Shown here: piece after piece, positions 55,601 to 63,841 of the stretch
Numbering within the stretch: position 1 is the stretch's first letter
Layout: every line of letters begins with the position of its first letter
NCBI GenBank assembly: GCA_016713905.1
Contig: JADJOE010000002.1
Span: forward strand, 434,001 to 498,000
Length of the DNA: 64,000 nt
Direction of reading: 5' to 3'
From: Candidatus Vicinibacter proximus
GTDB lineage: Bacteria > Bacteroidota > Bacteroidia > Chitinophagales > Saprospiraceae
Notes under the pieces: generated by a model
Database searches by the model: none
What the model saw: only the letters and a program-made list of their open reading frames with translations
Told to the model about the DNA's origin: nothing
Program-made: the position numbers and the translations under genes

Positions 55601-56505
55601 TATTTAAGTATTACAAATTTACTTACCGTTATATTTCCTGAAATATCAGTAGTGACAAGTAAATATATTCCATTACTAAAATTAACTCTATTGTGAATGT
55701 CTATTGGATTATTACTTGATTCAATTTTTTGACCAGACAAATTATATATCTCGTATAGATATTCTGTAATAAATTGATCTGATTTAATTGCTGAATTCAA
55801 CATTAAATTGCTAAATAAGCCTTCTTGATTAGATTGATTATTGGATCCAATTAATGGGTTGTCACCTAGATATATAAATGTTTGATCTCCATATGGAATA
55901 TCAATTTGCTCATGACAAAATTCATAAAAATTGGAATAGCAATAAGGCAACAGGTTTCTTGCATTTATCACTGCAAATCCTCCAACAGTAGGACATTGTT
56001 CAGCAATACTATTCAGGATTCCTCCCTGACTTTCTTTAATCCTTCCATCCTGATACCTAAGAGAATTCAAAAATATATTTAAGTATGCCTTTTCATTGGT
56101 TTCATAAATTGATATTGCGTTAATGAGTTGTAATTGATTTAGAGCCAATTCTAATCCAAAATAAAAATCAAGTTTTGCTTGGGAATAAAAGGAATCTAAC
56201 TGCAATTGATGATATAAATATTGTTGTGCTAATATAGTTCTCTGCAATATAACACTAGAATCTGGTTCGTCAGATATGGATAGTAAACTGTCTAATTCAG
56301 CAATTTCAGAAGAAATTAATAATTGATTGTTTAAGTTGCTATTAATGTTAGCACTAATTGATTGGCTTAACTGGTATGCATCATCAAAAAGTTTTTCAGC
56401 CTTGACCAAATACCCAACATTGGTATTTACATTGTTATTATAAAATGTCTGTAAAACAGGGTATAGTTGAATTAATTCAGGGTAAAGAAATAATTTTCGA
56501 AATAA
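55600..56505 (-). pseudogene. T9SS sorting-domain protein, 5' end lost at attC crossover
   Basis: The C-terminal part shows coiled helices (about 45-180), TFIYLGDNP, and a type IX sorting domain (EYLYEIYNLSGQKIESSNNP, VNFSNGIYLLVTTD). No signal peptide: the open frame runs out of the gene into the attC at 56502-56507, exactly at the CGTTA crossover point, and its only starts are inside the attC. The bases after the crossover (TTATTTCG) do not match the downstream R'' (GTTATCAG), unlike most cassettes. So the 5' part of a larger surface-protein gene was removed at this site. Confidence 0.7.
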
Positions 56506-56644
56506 CGTATTGGCGCTTGGCACAGTGGCGGATTTCGGAGCACAAAACCGTCAATACACCATCCCCAAAAACTTTGGGGATTGATTCGAGGTAGAATGTT
56601 CAATTAACCAAGTCACCCGCCATTGAGCCAAACGCCTGTTATAG
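56502..56644 (-). repeat. attC site
   Basis: GCTTGGCACAGTGGCGGAT pairs with ACCCGCCATTGAGCCAAACG. Ends TAACG and GTTATAG. Near copy of 41909, but adjoins a truncated gene on its R' side. Confidence 0.9.
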
Positions 56645-56651
56645 GGCGTTT

Positions 56652-57227
56652 TTATTCATTGTCAGTTTCAAAGTGGTTAATTGTTTGTCTATACTCCTTG
56701 TCCCAAAGTCTATACGAAAAATAAAAAATTGAGATTATCATTAGTCCATAAATAACATATAATGGCCTGCCAACTAAATCTCTAAATGAATTGTAAAATG
56801 AGATATTATAGAATTGACATAAATTGTGAATTGTTGCTATGAAACTTACAAAAATAAGAACTCGAACTAAAACATATCCTGAATGCGCAAGAAGCGTCTT
56901 TTTGTTTTTTGGTGTCTTATAGAAAATTTCGAGAAATCGTCCCTTTTCATTAAAATATAGTTCAGAGACAAAGTCTGTCAGGTTATTTGAAGTGGATTTG
57001 ATTTGTGTCGGACTATACTTAAACGTATAGTAATAAAATGCATAGATTATAATCCCAACAATAATTACATTAGATATAATTAAACCAGTCCATCCAACGC
57101 CAAAAAATTTGTATAAAGGGTTTTGTTCTCCTGTCGGGTTGTCAAAAAACCAAAGGCTTGTTGAATAGAAGTCACAACCTCTCGAAAAGAGAAGGATGAA
57201 CGTCAGAAGAAAAAATTTAAGTTTCAT
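56652..57227 (-). CDS. Membrane protein, unknown (DUF5658-like start)
   Basis: 191 residues with four helices (about 5-20, 45-67, 115-137, 158-178). SRGCDFYSTSLWF..GEQNPL resembles the D-x-x-(S/T)T...EaNP motif of DUF5658-like proteins, but the remainder does not allow assignment. Central cytoplasmic loop rich in Lys/Asn. Single-gene cassette, leader with TAGAACGACA motif. Confidence 0.6.
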   Translation of the reverse strand: MKLKFFLLTFILLFSRGCDFYSTSLWFFDNPTGEQNPLYKFFGVGWTGLIISNVIIVGIIIYAFYYYTFKYSPTQIKSTSNNLTDFVSELYFNEKGRFLEIFYKTPKNKKTLLAHSGYVLVRVLIFVSFIATIHNLCQFYNISFYNSFRDLVGRPLYVIYGLMIISIFYFSYRLWDKEYRQTINHFETDNE

Positions 57228-57274
57228 AATATATTTTATTTAATTGTTTCTTTTGTTGTCGTTCTAAAATGCCC

Positions 57275-57341
57275 TATAACGTTTGGCATATGCGGCGGCC
57301 TGACCGAATGGGAAGGCTGATCGTCATATGCATTGTTATGT
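57275..57341 (-). repeat. attC site, short form
   Basis: GCATATGCGGCGGCC pairs with GGCTGATCGTCATATGC. Ends TAACG and GTTATGT. Identical to the site at 63762 from TAACG on. Confidence 0.9.
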
Positions 57342-57354
57342 AGCGTATTTCCAT

Positions 57355-58002
57355 TTATAAATTCATTGCTAATATTACCCCTAGTCCAAAATAATGATTG
57401 TTTCGAGGCACATCTCTTACAACTTTGTTAATTCCATAGTATCCTTTCAATCCTGTTGAAAATGATTTACTACCAATTGAAATTTGCCTTGCGACACTTA
57501 ATGACAATGGGATTGAAAGTTTATTAAATTCGCCAGAAATTAAGGTTTCATCTCGCGTTTCCTTTTCTGTTTCACCGTTTGTAAATTTCGTTATTTGTCT
57601 TGTATTATTTGATATATTAACTCCAAGTCCAATTTCAGGTAAGAAATAAAACTTCCCAAATTTGATTATCACCCCAATTGGAATGAAAAGATAATTATAA
57701 TTATGAATGAATTTTACTTCTTCAATTCCCTGCTGTCCTCCAATTTCAGATTTTTCTAACTCACCGGTATTGAGATATCCTAAACCTAATGATGGCTTAA
57801 TCTTTCCTTTTGTATTATATTCAATTCTTATTAAAGCATTGTGACTTAATTTGTATTTTTCATTTGCCACTTCATCAGTAATTTTTGAACAATTCGGTGA
57901 GTATTCAATACTTAATAAGAATTTATTTTCTTGAGCAAGCAATCGTTGAGCTGAAAATATAGATAATACTGAAATCAGAATATTGATTGTGTTTCTTTTC
58001 AT
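57355..58002 (-). CDS. Outer-membrane beta-barrel (porin-family) protein
   Basis: 215 residues; signal peptide to about 24 (RLLAQ). Alternating beta-strands with the PorT-family pattern: FLLSIEYSPNCSK, KPSLGLGYLNTGELE, YLFIPIGVIIKFGKFYFLPE, IGLGVNISNN, LSIPLSLSVARQISIGSKSF and a C-terminal HYFGLGVILAMNL. Probably an eight-stranded outer-membrane barrel of unknown role. This cassette occurs a second time at 63762 with identical visible sequence. Confidence 0.8.
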   Translation of the reverse strand: MKRNTINILISVLSIFSAQRLLAQENKFLLSIEYSPNCSKITDEVANEKYKLSHNALIRIEYNTKGKIKPSLGLGYLNTGELEKSEIGGQQGIEEVKFIHNYNYLFIPIGVIIKFGKFYFLPEIGLGVNISNNTRQITKFTNGETEKETRDETLISGEFNKLSIPLSLSVARQISIGSKSFSTGLKGYYGINKVVRDVPRNNHYFGLGVILAMNL

Positions 58003-58022
58003 TATTATATGTTTTTATGCTA

Positions 58023-58153
58023 CATAACGTTTTGGCGCTTGGCGAAGAAGCGGATTTCGAAGCACAAAACTGTCTGCCAGCACTGAACTTGATACGAAGC
58101 ATAAAGCTTCATTTAAGCACTGAACCCGCTTTTTTGCCAAACGCCTGTTACCT
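58023..58153 (-). repeat. attC site
   Basis: TTTTGGCGCTTGGCGAAGAAG pairs with CGCTTTTTTGCCAAACGCC. Ends CATAACG and GTTACCT. The barrel cassette starts here with GTTATGTAGC, equal to its own R'' at 57335. Confidence 0.9.
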
Positions 58154-58166
58154 GCCGTTTTTCTTG

Positions 58167-59441
58167 TCATTTCGTTAATTTTCTCGTTTCTAAGTCGCAG
58201 TCAAATTTAATTTCTTGTTTGATTTTGTCTGTCAATACTTTGTTCTCAATAAGAATTTCTACTATGCCTTTTCTGTGAATTGCACAATTCATTTTATTGT
58301 ATAAAATTTCAAGTGGTTCTTTACATTCTTTTGTCTTGTTGGCTTTGTAGATATACGAGTATATTCCTGCTAATTGCTCAATTTTATGTTCGCTTTTTGT
58401 CTTATTTGCAGTTTCGCTTAATAGCTTGAAGTCCCCATTTTTGTAGTTAGAAACTAAAATTTCTAAATAGTCAATCGGATTTTTAGAGTTTTGTATTTTG
58501 TCCAAAGCAAAGTTTCTAATGTCTTTGCTTTTCAAATGTTTTAATGCGTAAATAGCATATTCAACTATTCTGTTTTTACTTGTCGGCTTTTGCTTTGCCA
58601 AGTCTAAAATTATTTGACTATCGTAAGGAAATTTGTAAAAATCAAAAATATCTAGCAGTCTTTCAATATTTGATTTATCCGTTTCGCTAATGAGTTGTGT
58701 GGCAACTAGATTTATTTCTTCGTCTGTTAAGTTTCTTTTTCGTCTGAATGAGATAAATGGTTTACTGTTCAGTATTTCATCAATAATGTCTTTGTATTTT
58801 GTTGGTTTTGTTTTGTGCTTTTCTTGACTTGCTTTTGTTCGTTTTATATTGTCAAGATAAATGCGAATGAACTTGTTCGTCCTGGCTTTCTTTTTAAGTT
58901 CTTCGTAAACTTTTATGCTTTCGTTTTCTTCCTGAAAACGCCTAATTATCCAATCGTCTTGCCAATCGTCAGGATTTTGTTCAATGTATCTTCCGAATTT
59001 TTCGCTTACATAAAACAGTCCGTTTAAACCGTCTAGTTCTAATATTTCATAAGCTCCAACCCAATCCGAACCTTCAATCGGGTTGATTAAAAATCTGTCA
59101 TAAATTGCTTGCTTTAATTCGGTGTCGTTTTGTTGAGCATAAAGTTTGGCAATGGCAATTAAATGTGTCAAATTCCAAGTGTTATCTTGCTCAGTTGCTA
59201 AACCTTGTAAAACAGCCTTCCGAATTTTGTCCTTCTGGTTTGAGATAGAGATTATGTCAAAAATATATTTTGCTCTGTCATCTTCACTTTGTCCGTCATA
59301 AGCGTAAATATTCAGAGCACCTTTGATAATGTGATTTGAAAAGTCAATTATCGGATTGTCTTTCACTAATAAATACGCTTCGCCTGTCCCACGTTTTAGT
59401 GAGTTGAAAAATTGTCGTTTTATGTTTGATGTGTCGGTCAT
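58167..59441 (-). CDS. Cytosolic helical-repeat protein, unknown
   Basis: 424 residues, no signal peptide. Helix pairs through the whole length (KAVLQGLATEQDNTWNLTHL, AKLYAQQNDTELKQAIYDR, LVATQLISETDKSNIERLLD, YAIYALKHLKSKDIRNFALD), with central lysine-rich linker (about 205-225). HEAT/ARM-like solenoid. No catalytic motif. May be a scaffold or part of a defence-type gene set, but nothing in the neighbouring cassettes proves it. Start codon lies in the cassette leader (ATGACCGACA). Confidence 0.6.
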   Translation of the reverse strand: MTDTSNIKRQFFNSLKRGTGEAYLLVKDNPIIDFSNHIIKGALNIYAYDGQSEDDRAKYIFDIISISNQKDKIRKAVLQGLATEQDNTWNLTHLIAIAKLYAQQNDTELKQAIYDRFLINPIEGSDWVGAYEILELDGLNGLFYVSEKFGRYIEQNPDDWQDDWIIRRFQEENESIKVYEELKKKARTNKFIRIYLDNIKRTKASQEKHKTKPTKYKDIIDEILNSKPFISFRRKRNLTDEEINLVATQLISETDKSNIERLLDIFDFYKFPYDSQIILDLAKQKPTSKNRIVEYAIYALKHLKSKDIRNFALDKIQNSKNPIDYLEILVSNYKNGDFKLLSETANKTKSEHKIEQLAGIYSYIYKANKTKECKEPLEILYNKMNCAIHRKGIVEILIENKVLTDKIKQEIKFDCDLETRKLTK

Positions 59442-59453
59442 TTAAAATGGCAG

Positions 59454-59583
59454 GTAACGGTTTGCAGATTTGCGATGGGCGGGATTTTTATCACTAATTT
59501 TTATGCGGAGCACAAAACTTTCGGCTACCACTAAACTGTCTGCGGAGCACGAAACCCCGCCTATTGCAAATATGCTGTTAGTG
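59454..59583 (-). repeat. attC site
   Basis: GCAGATTTGCGATGGGCGGG pairs with CCCGCCTATTGCAAATATGC. Ends GTAACG and GTTAGTG. The loop has two copies of GCGGAGCAC. Confidence 0.95.
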
Positions 59584-59604
59584 GCTGCCGTTCTATGTCG
59601 TCCG

Positions 59605-60282
59605 CTATTTATTTTTCATCCAGTAGTCTGCATATTCAATTACTTTTTTGTCGAGTGTGTCATTTGCTTGTTGTCTAAAAGTAGAAATAATTTTCCTTGT
59701 TTCGTCTGTGCCAAATGAAGTTAATGCTTTAAATGCGTCTGCTCTAAAGACATCTATTTCACTTTTGTCAAGTAGGATTTTGGTAAGCGTTGGGGTCGCT
59801 GGTGCATATTTTATTTTTTCAAGTCCACCGATAGCATAACGTCTATATTTCATTTCTTTGTCAGCAATATTTTCAGTTACAATTGGTCCGATTTGATAGC
59901 CTGCTTCTAGTATTGGTCTGTCGATATACTCTTCTGAAACAGATTGGTTATGAAAAACTGAATAATAATGAAAAGCACATTTTTTGTCAACCACTTGTCC
60001 TACTAAAAAGTAAAATGCTATTGCAAAAAGTGCTGTAATAGCAGTCGTCTTGTAGTTCTTGCTCAGCAATTGTCTAACTGCAAAAACTGTCACGTTTGAA
60101 ACAACTAACCAAAAAAGAGTTTTGTAGTAAAAAATTAAATTGAGAGCAATGTCAAGCATTAAAGTTTCTTTCCCTTTTGGAAACCAGGCATAATTGTCTG
60201 TCCCTGTCAGAAACCACCAAAGTCCAACCACAAAAATTGAGATCAAAATGTAAGATAATATTTTCTTGATTGCTGTCGTCAT
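59605..60282 (-). CDS. Membrane protein with HEAT-like C-terminus
   Basis: 225 residues from MTTAIK. Three helices (about 7-27, 48-68, 77-97), then a soluble part with YRRYAIGGLEKIKYAPATPT, LTKILLDKSEIDVFRADAFK and ALTSFGTDETRKIISTFR, short HEAT-like repeats. Function unknown. Start chosen in the cassette leader (ATGACGACAGC); the longer frame from 60333 is translated attC. Confidence 0.65.
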   Translation of the reverse strand: MTTAIKKILSYILISIFVVGLWWFLTGTDNYAWFPKGKETLMLDIALNLIFYYKTLFWLVVSNVTVFAVRQLLSKNYKTTAITALFAIAFYFLVGQVVDKKCAFHYYSVFHNQSVSEEYIDRPILEAGYQIGPIVTENIADKEMKYRRYAIGGLEKIKYAPATPTLTKILLDKSEIDVFRADAFKALTSFGTDETRKIISTFRQQANDTLDKKVIEYADYWMKNK

Positions 60283-60292
60283 ACGGTTGCCA

Positions 60293-60422
60293 CTAACGGA
60301 TCGCAGATTTGCGATGGGCGGGTTTTCCAGCACAAATGCTTATTCGAAGATACAAATTTTCTGTAACCACAAAACTGTCTCCGGAGCTCGAAACCCCGCC
60401 TATTGCAAATGTGCTGTTATGG
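60293..60422 (-). repeat. attC site
   Basis: GCAGATTTGCGATGGGCGGG pairs with CCCGCCTATTGCAAATGTGC. Ends TAACG and GTTATGG. The first bases of the next cassette upstream (61017 leftward) are GTTATGGGC, equal to this R''. Confidence 0.95.
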
Positions 60423-60431
60423 GCTGCTTTT

Positions 60432-60986
60432 CTATTCTTCGTCATTTATTTCTTGCTTAAAGGTCAGCTTTCTATTTGTCAAGTCAAAGTAATGGTGAAA
60501 GTCAATTGTCCAGTCAGTATCAGGTTTACTAATTACTCCAAAAAGTTCTATTTTGTCTTTGTCTAACTTGTTAAACCAATAATTGTGGAAAATTGCAATA
60601 TCCATAAAACCCTTGTCACTATACTTTGAAAACTGCTCTTTTCTGAAAACGGTGTCCAAAAGTATTTGCGACTTTTGTTTAATTGTCAATGCTATTTCTG
60701 CATCTCTATACTTGTCGATTTGCTTTTTACCGTTGTCTTCATATTCATTTACTACATAGCTGTCAAGGTCTATCCGTATGATTGTAACTTGCAATTGTTT
60801 GTCGGCTATTAATGTGTCGAATTTTTCAGTTGCTTTAGTCTCTGGAAGAAATCTTTCTGAATTGATATTTGTTAAAGAAACTGTTGAACTGTCGGCAGTT
60901 TCAACGTCTGTCGATTTCTTGTCTGTATTTGTATTACAAGCAATAAGTAAAAGTGTCAATGTTGAAATTATTATGCTGTTTCTCAT
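60432..60986 (-). CDS. Lipoprotein, DUF4738-like
   Basis: 184 residues from MRNSII; lipobox LTLLLIACN. Body: LPETKATEKFDTLIADKQLQ, VTIIRIDLDSYVVNEYEDNG, YRDAEIALTIKQKSQILLDT, VFRKEQFSKYSDKGFMDIAI and KPDTDWTIDFHHYFDL. The order recalls DUF4738 lipoproteins of Bacteroidota. Role unknown. Upstream extension to 61127 is rejected because it is translated attC. Confidence 0.7.
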   Translation of the reverse strand: MRNSIIISTLTLLLIACNTNTDKKSTDVETADSSTVSLTNINSERFLPETKATEKFDTLIADKQLQVTIIRIDLDSYVVNEYEDNGKKQIDKYRDAEIALTIKQKSQILLDTVFRKEQFSKYSDKGFMDIAIFHNYWFNKLDKDKIELFGVISKPDTDWTIDFHHYFDLTNRKLTFKQEINDEE

Positions 60987-61010
60987 TTGTGTCGACTGTC
61001 TAAAGTTGCC

Positions 61011-61141
61011 CATAACGGTTCCGGGCTTTGCGTTCGGGCGGGTTTCGGAGAACAAAACTGTCAACCAGCACGAAACTTGAATAGAAGCACAAAACTCCAA
61101 GTTTGCACGCCACCACGCCTGACGCAAAACCCGTGTTATAT
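61011..61141 (-). repeat. attC site
   Basis: CGGGCTTTGCGTTCGGGCG pairs with CGCCTGACGCAAAACCCG. Ends CATAACG and GTTATAT. Includes the stop of the SRPBCC gene. Confidence 0.9.
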
Positions 61142-62110
61142 GCCGCTTTTCTTTTCATTTTCAGCGTTTCTCTTTATGTGTGTCAAAACTCGTTCGTGTA
61201 TGTTGTGAATGATATGGTCACTCCAAATTTGCCAATAAAATGTCGGTCTTATGTTGTGATAATACCAAGTTGTGCCTTCTAAAAGCGTGTTTCCGTTTGG
61301 CAATTCTGTCAGTTTGAATTGTCCTTGTTTAGAAACAAAATAGTCGTGTAAGTGAGGAGCGTCAATGTCCCAAAAACTTAATTCTTTCATTGGTTCGGGT
61401 TGTTCTACTACGTCAAATTTTAAAAGTCGTGGTTCGTCCCAAACGGTTATTGGTTCTACAAAACTTCCTGTCGTGAAGTTGCAATGTCTAACCGCTCCAA
61501 CTCCTGTTCCTTCAATTTTTGCGTTTATTGGATATGCAATTCCAGTCTTAAAAATAAATTCGGTCGGCTCGTCAAGTTGCGGAAACTCAACAACGTTTTT
61601 CCAAACTGTCTGAGGGTCTGCGTTAATCTCTATTGAAGTTACAACCGAAGTCAAAGTCGGTTCGTTGTCTTTTTCTATAAACGCCATTGTCGGAATGATA
61701 CCGATTAAAATTAGCATTGTCGTTGGTGCGTTGTTTGGTGTCTTGTTGACTATTGCATAGCCAATTAAACTCCCAACCCAAGTCAACAAAAGTCCAATTG
61801 GTGCAGCCATTGCAATGCAGATTACACCTTCAATTGCAAACACTAAAAGTCCTGCCGTAAAAATTCCAAGTGTCAAAAAGCCAATTTGCCACGCTTCCTT
61901 TTTTGTTATCTCTTTTTTCAGTCCGTATAAAATTGTCGAACCCGCACCAATCAATAGAGGTGTTAAAATAAACAAGGCAATTCCATATTGTCCAATTCCG
62001 TAAATGCCCCAAATTGTCAAAAGTCCTGAAATGATAACAGTCAGTCCGACCGAAATCCATTTTCGTTTTTTGTCGTCAGTTGGCAATATATTTTCTATTT
62101 GTTCTTTCAT
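61136..62110 (-). CDS. Membrane protein with C-terminal SRPBCC domain
   Basis: 324 residues. Five to six helices in the first 155 (SVGLTVIISGLLTIWGIYGI, ALFILTPLLIGAGSTILYGL, GVICIAMAAPIGLLLTWVGS), then a SRPBCC/START-like domain: VVTSIEINADPQTVWKNVVE, CNFTTGSFVEPITVWDEPRL, LPNGNTLLEGTTWYYHNIRP TFYW. The ligand pocket faces either the cytoplasm or periplasm; not decidable. The stop (ATA TAA C) is part of the attC. Cassette leader carries TAGGACGACA. Confidence 0.8.
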   Translation of the reverse strand: MKEQIENILPTDDKKRKWISVGLTVIISGLLTIWGIYGIGQYGIALFILTPLLIGAGSTILYGLKKEITKKEAWQIGFLTLGIFTAGLLVFAIEGVICIAMAAPIGLLLTWVGSLIGYAIVNKTPNNAPTTMLILIGIIPTMAFIEKDNEPTLTSVVTSIEINADPQTVWKNVVEFPQLDEPTEFIFKTGIAYPINAKIEGTGVGAVRHCNFTTGSFVEPITVWDEPRLLKFDVVEQPEPMKELSFWDIDAPHLHDYFVSKQGQFKLTELPNGNTLLEGTTWYYHNIRPTFYWQIWSDHIIHNIHERVLTHIKRNAENEKKSGI

Positions 62111-62133
62111 TGTCGTGTCGTCCTAAAGTGGCA

Positions 62134-62263
62134 TATAACGTTCCGCAGATTTGCGATGGGCGGGTTCCCCAACACAAATGCCCATTCGAAGATACAAACT
62201 TTCTTGAAACCAAAAACTTTTTCGGAGCACGAAAGCCCGCCTATTGCAAATGTGCTGTTAGCG
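62134..62263 (-). repeat. attC site
   Basis: GCAGATTTGCGATGGGCGGG pairs with CCCGCCTATTGCAAATGTGC. Ends TATAACG and GTTAGCG. Confidence 0.95.
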
Positions 62264-62313
62264 GTTCGTTGGCCTTTCTCGTTTGTCATTGCCTTTGAAT
62301 GTTCTTTGTCATG

Positions 62314-62733
62314 TCACTCCCATTTTAAACAACTAATTGGCCAGTTGAATTCGCAACATACAGGCAGTCCATCTTTTTGTCCCGCTGTCCAGCCATTCAT
62401 TGTCAAAAGTTTTTTCTTTAATTCGTCTTTACAAAATGAGGTCAAATTATGTTTTGGAAAAGTTGCGCCAATTACTTTTCCATTGCTGTCAATAGTCAAG
62501 ATTATAATCAAACTTGCAATTATTTCGGTGTCACGCTTTATACAGTCACCAATAATTGGAACCAATTCTTTCATCAAATAGTCAGAAAGACCTTTAATGT
62601 CTTTGTCATATTTTGGCATTACTTCAACATAACTGTAAACAGTATCACATCCGTTACTCTGTCCAAAGGATTTTGTAACTGTCAATAGAAATACAACTGT
62701 CAATATTTTAAGAAAGTGTTTCAAGTTGTCCAT
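62314..62733 (-). CDS. Small exported TonB C-terminal-like protein
   Basis: 139 residues; signal peptide to about 24 (KSFGQ). YVEVMPKYDKDIKGLSDYLM, IKRDTEIIASLIIILTIDSN and GKVIGATFPKHNLTSFCKDE LKKKLLTMNGWTAG follow the TonB C-terminal domain as found in small stand-alone Bacteroidota proteins (GxG..W..G). No membrane anchor, so not a canonical energy transducer. Single-gene cassette. Confidence 0.75.
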   Translation of the reverse strand: MDNLKHFLKILTVVFLLTVTKSFGQSNGCDTVYSYVEVMPKYDKDIKGLSDYLMKELVPIIGDCIKRDTEIIASLIIILTIDSNGKVIGATFPKHNLTSFCKDELKKKLLTMNGWTAGQKDGLPVCCEFNWPISCLKWE

Positions 62734-62793
62734 TTGTAATTATTGTATCTAATGTTCAATTGTCAAGTTGTTGGGGCGTTCGTTACAATGACC

Positions 62794-62922
62794 GCTAACG
62801 CTTCGCGGGCAGGCCCAGTTCGGGATTGGTGATCGAAATCTTTCAGCCGACGACGAAGATACAAAGAAACGAAAAAGCTCAGCTTTCCAAAATACCCGAA
62901 TTGCGCTTGTCCGCTGTTAGGT
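62794..62922 (-). repeat. attC site
   Basis: GCGGGCAGGCCCAGTTCGGG pairs with CCCGAATTGCGCTTGTCCGC. Ends TAACG and GTTAGGT. A separate sequence group from its neighbours. Confidence 0.9.
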
Positions 62923-62930
62923 GCTGCTCT

Positions 62931-63704
62931 CTAGTACATTGTGTGACAGTCGCCAATTGCAAATCGAATCTTTGTGTCCAAACCAAATCCATCAATATCG
63001 GGATAAATGCTTCCTTCTCTAATTCCAAGAAAGTGAAGCGTTCGTTGTATTTCCTTTCCAACTTCCTGGCTAAATTCCAATTTATGAATCCACCTAGGAT
63101 TTGTTTTTCCCTTTCCTTTTCGCTTTCCTTCAAATCCGATATCAAACTCTTCTCGTGGATCTTTGTGAATTGTGAATAAACCGCCTTGTCCGGCAATTCT
63201 ATTCGTAATAACGGGAGTGTAAACTATCTTATAATCATCAGTTTCAAATGGATCAAGCGTCGTCGTATAAGCATCTAAGTAATTACAATCGTGCAAAAGA
63301 TATATCGCTCCTCCACTTGGGTTTAAAGGAAGTAATGTTCCATCATATTTAATTTTAGGCTCAGTGGCGAAAAATGCTGCGACTAATGGACTATAGGTCC
63401 AATCCAACAATCGAGTTGGTAAACTGTGATGCTGACCTAAAGCAAGCCAAACCCAATCATTATGAGGTATTTTTCGCAGTTCACCGTAAGTCTTATGTCT
63501 GTATAAACTCAATAACTCCCTTTCATGTCTTACTAACTCCGATAATGGTTCATGTTGGAATTCCTTCAATCTTCCGACTGATGGAATTAATTTGTGATTC
63601 TTTCTATCAGTTACACCTCGGAAAATTACGTGACCGCATTGATATTCTTCTTTTCTAAGAATTTTCAAAAGATGATCAAATGATTTTATTTCAATATTTT
63701 CCAT
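62931..63704 (-). CDS. FRG domain protein
   Basis: 257 residues, cytosolic. HVIFRGVTDRKNHKLIPSVG (about 25-44) contains the FRG signature, followed by ALGQHHSLPTRLLDWTYSPL (about 88-107), the second conserved block of FRG proteins. C-terminal half GGAIYLLHDCNYLDA, RIAGQGGLFTIHKDPREEFD and LHFLGIREGSIYPDIDGFG. FRG proteins are frequent in mobile and defence-linked DNA, but their activity is unproven. Single-gene cassette, one of the least decayed. Confidence 0.85.
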   Translation of the reverse strand: MENIEIKSFDHLLKILRKEEYQCGHVIFRGVTDRKNHKLIPSVGRLKEFQHEPLSELVRHERELLSLYRHKTYGELRKIPHNDWVWLALGQHHSLPTRLLDWTYSPLVAAFFATEPKIKYDGTLLPLNPSGGAIYLLHDCNYLDAYTTTLDPFETDDYKIVYTPVITNRIAGQGGLFTIHKDPREEFDIGFEGKRKGKGKTNPRWIHKLEFSQEVGKEIQRTLHFLGIREGSIYPDIDGFGLDTKIRFAIGDCHTMY

Positions 63705-63761
63705 ATTCCGAGATGTTTTAAAAAATGCTTACTTAAAAGAAAATACTTATAAAGAGTTGCA

Positions 63762-63828
63762 CCTAACGTTTGGCATATGCGGCGGCCTGACCGAATGGGA
63801 AGGCTGATCGTCATATGCATTGTTATGT
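63762..63828 (-). repeat. attC site, short form (copy of 57275 site)
   Basis: 67 bp, identical to 57275-57341 from the TAACG on. The base before it differs (CCTAACG against CTATAACG), as expected at a cassette boundary. Confidence 0.9.
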
Positions 63829-63841
63829 AGCGTATTTCCAT

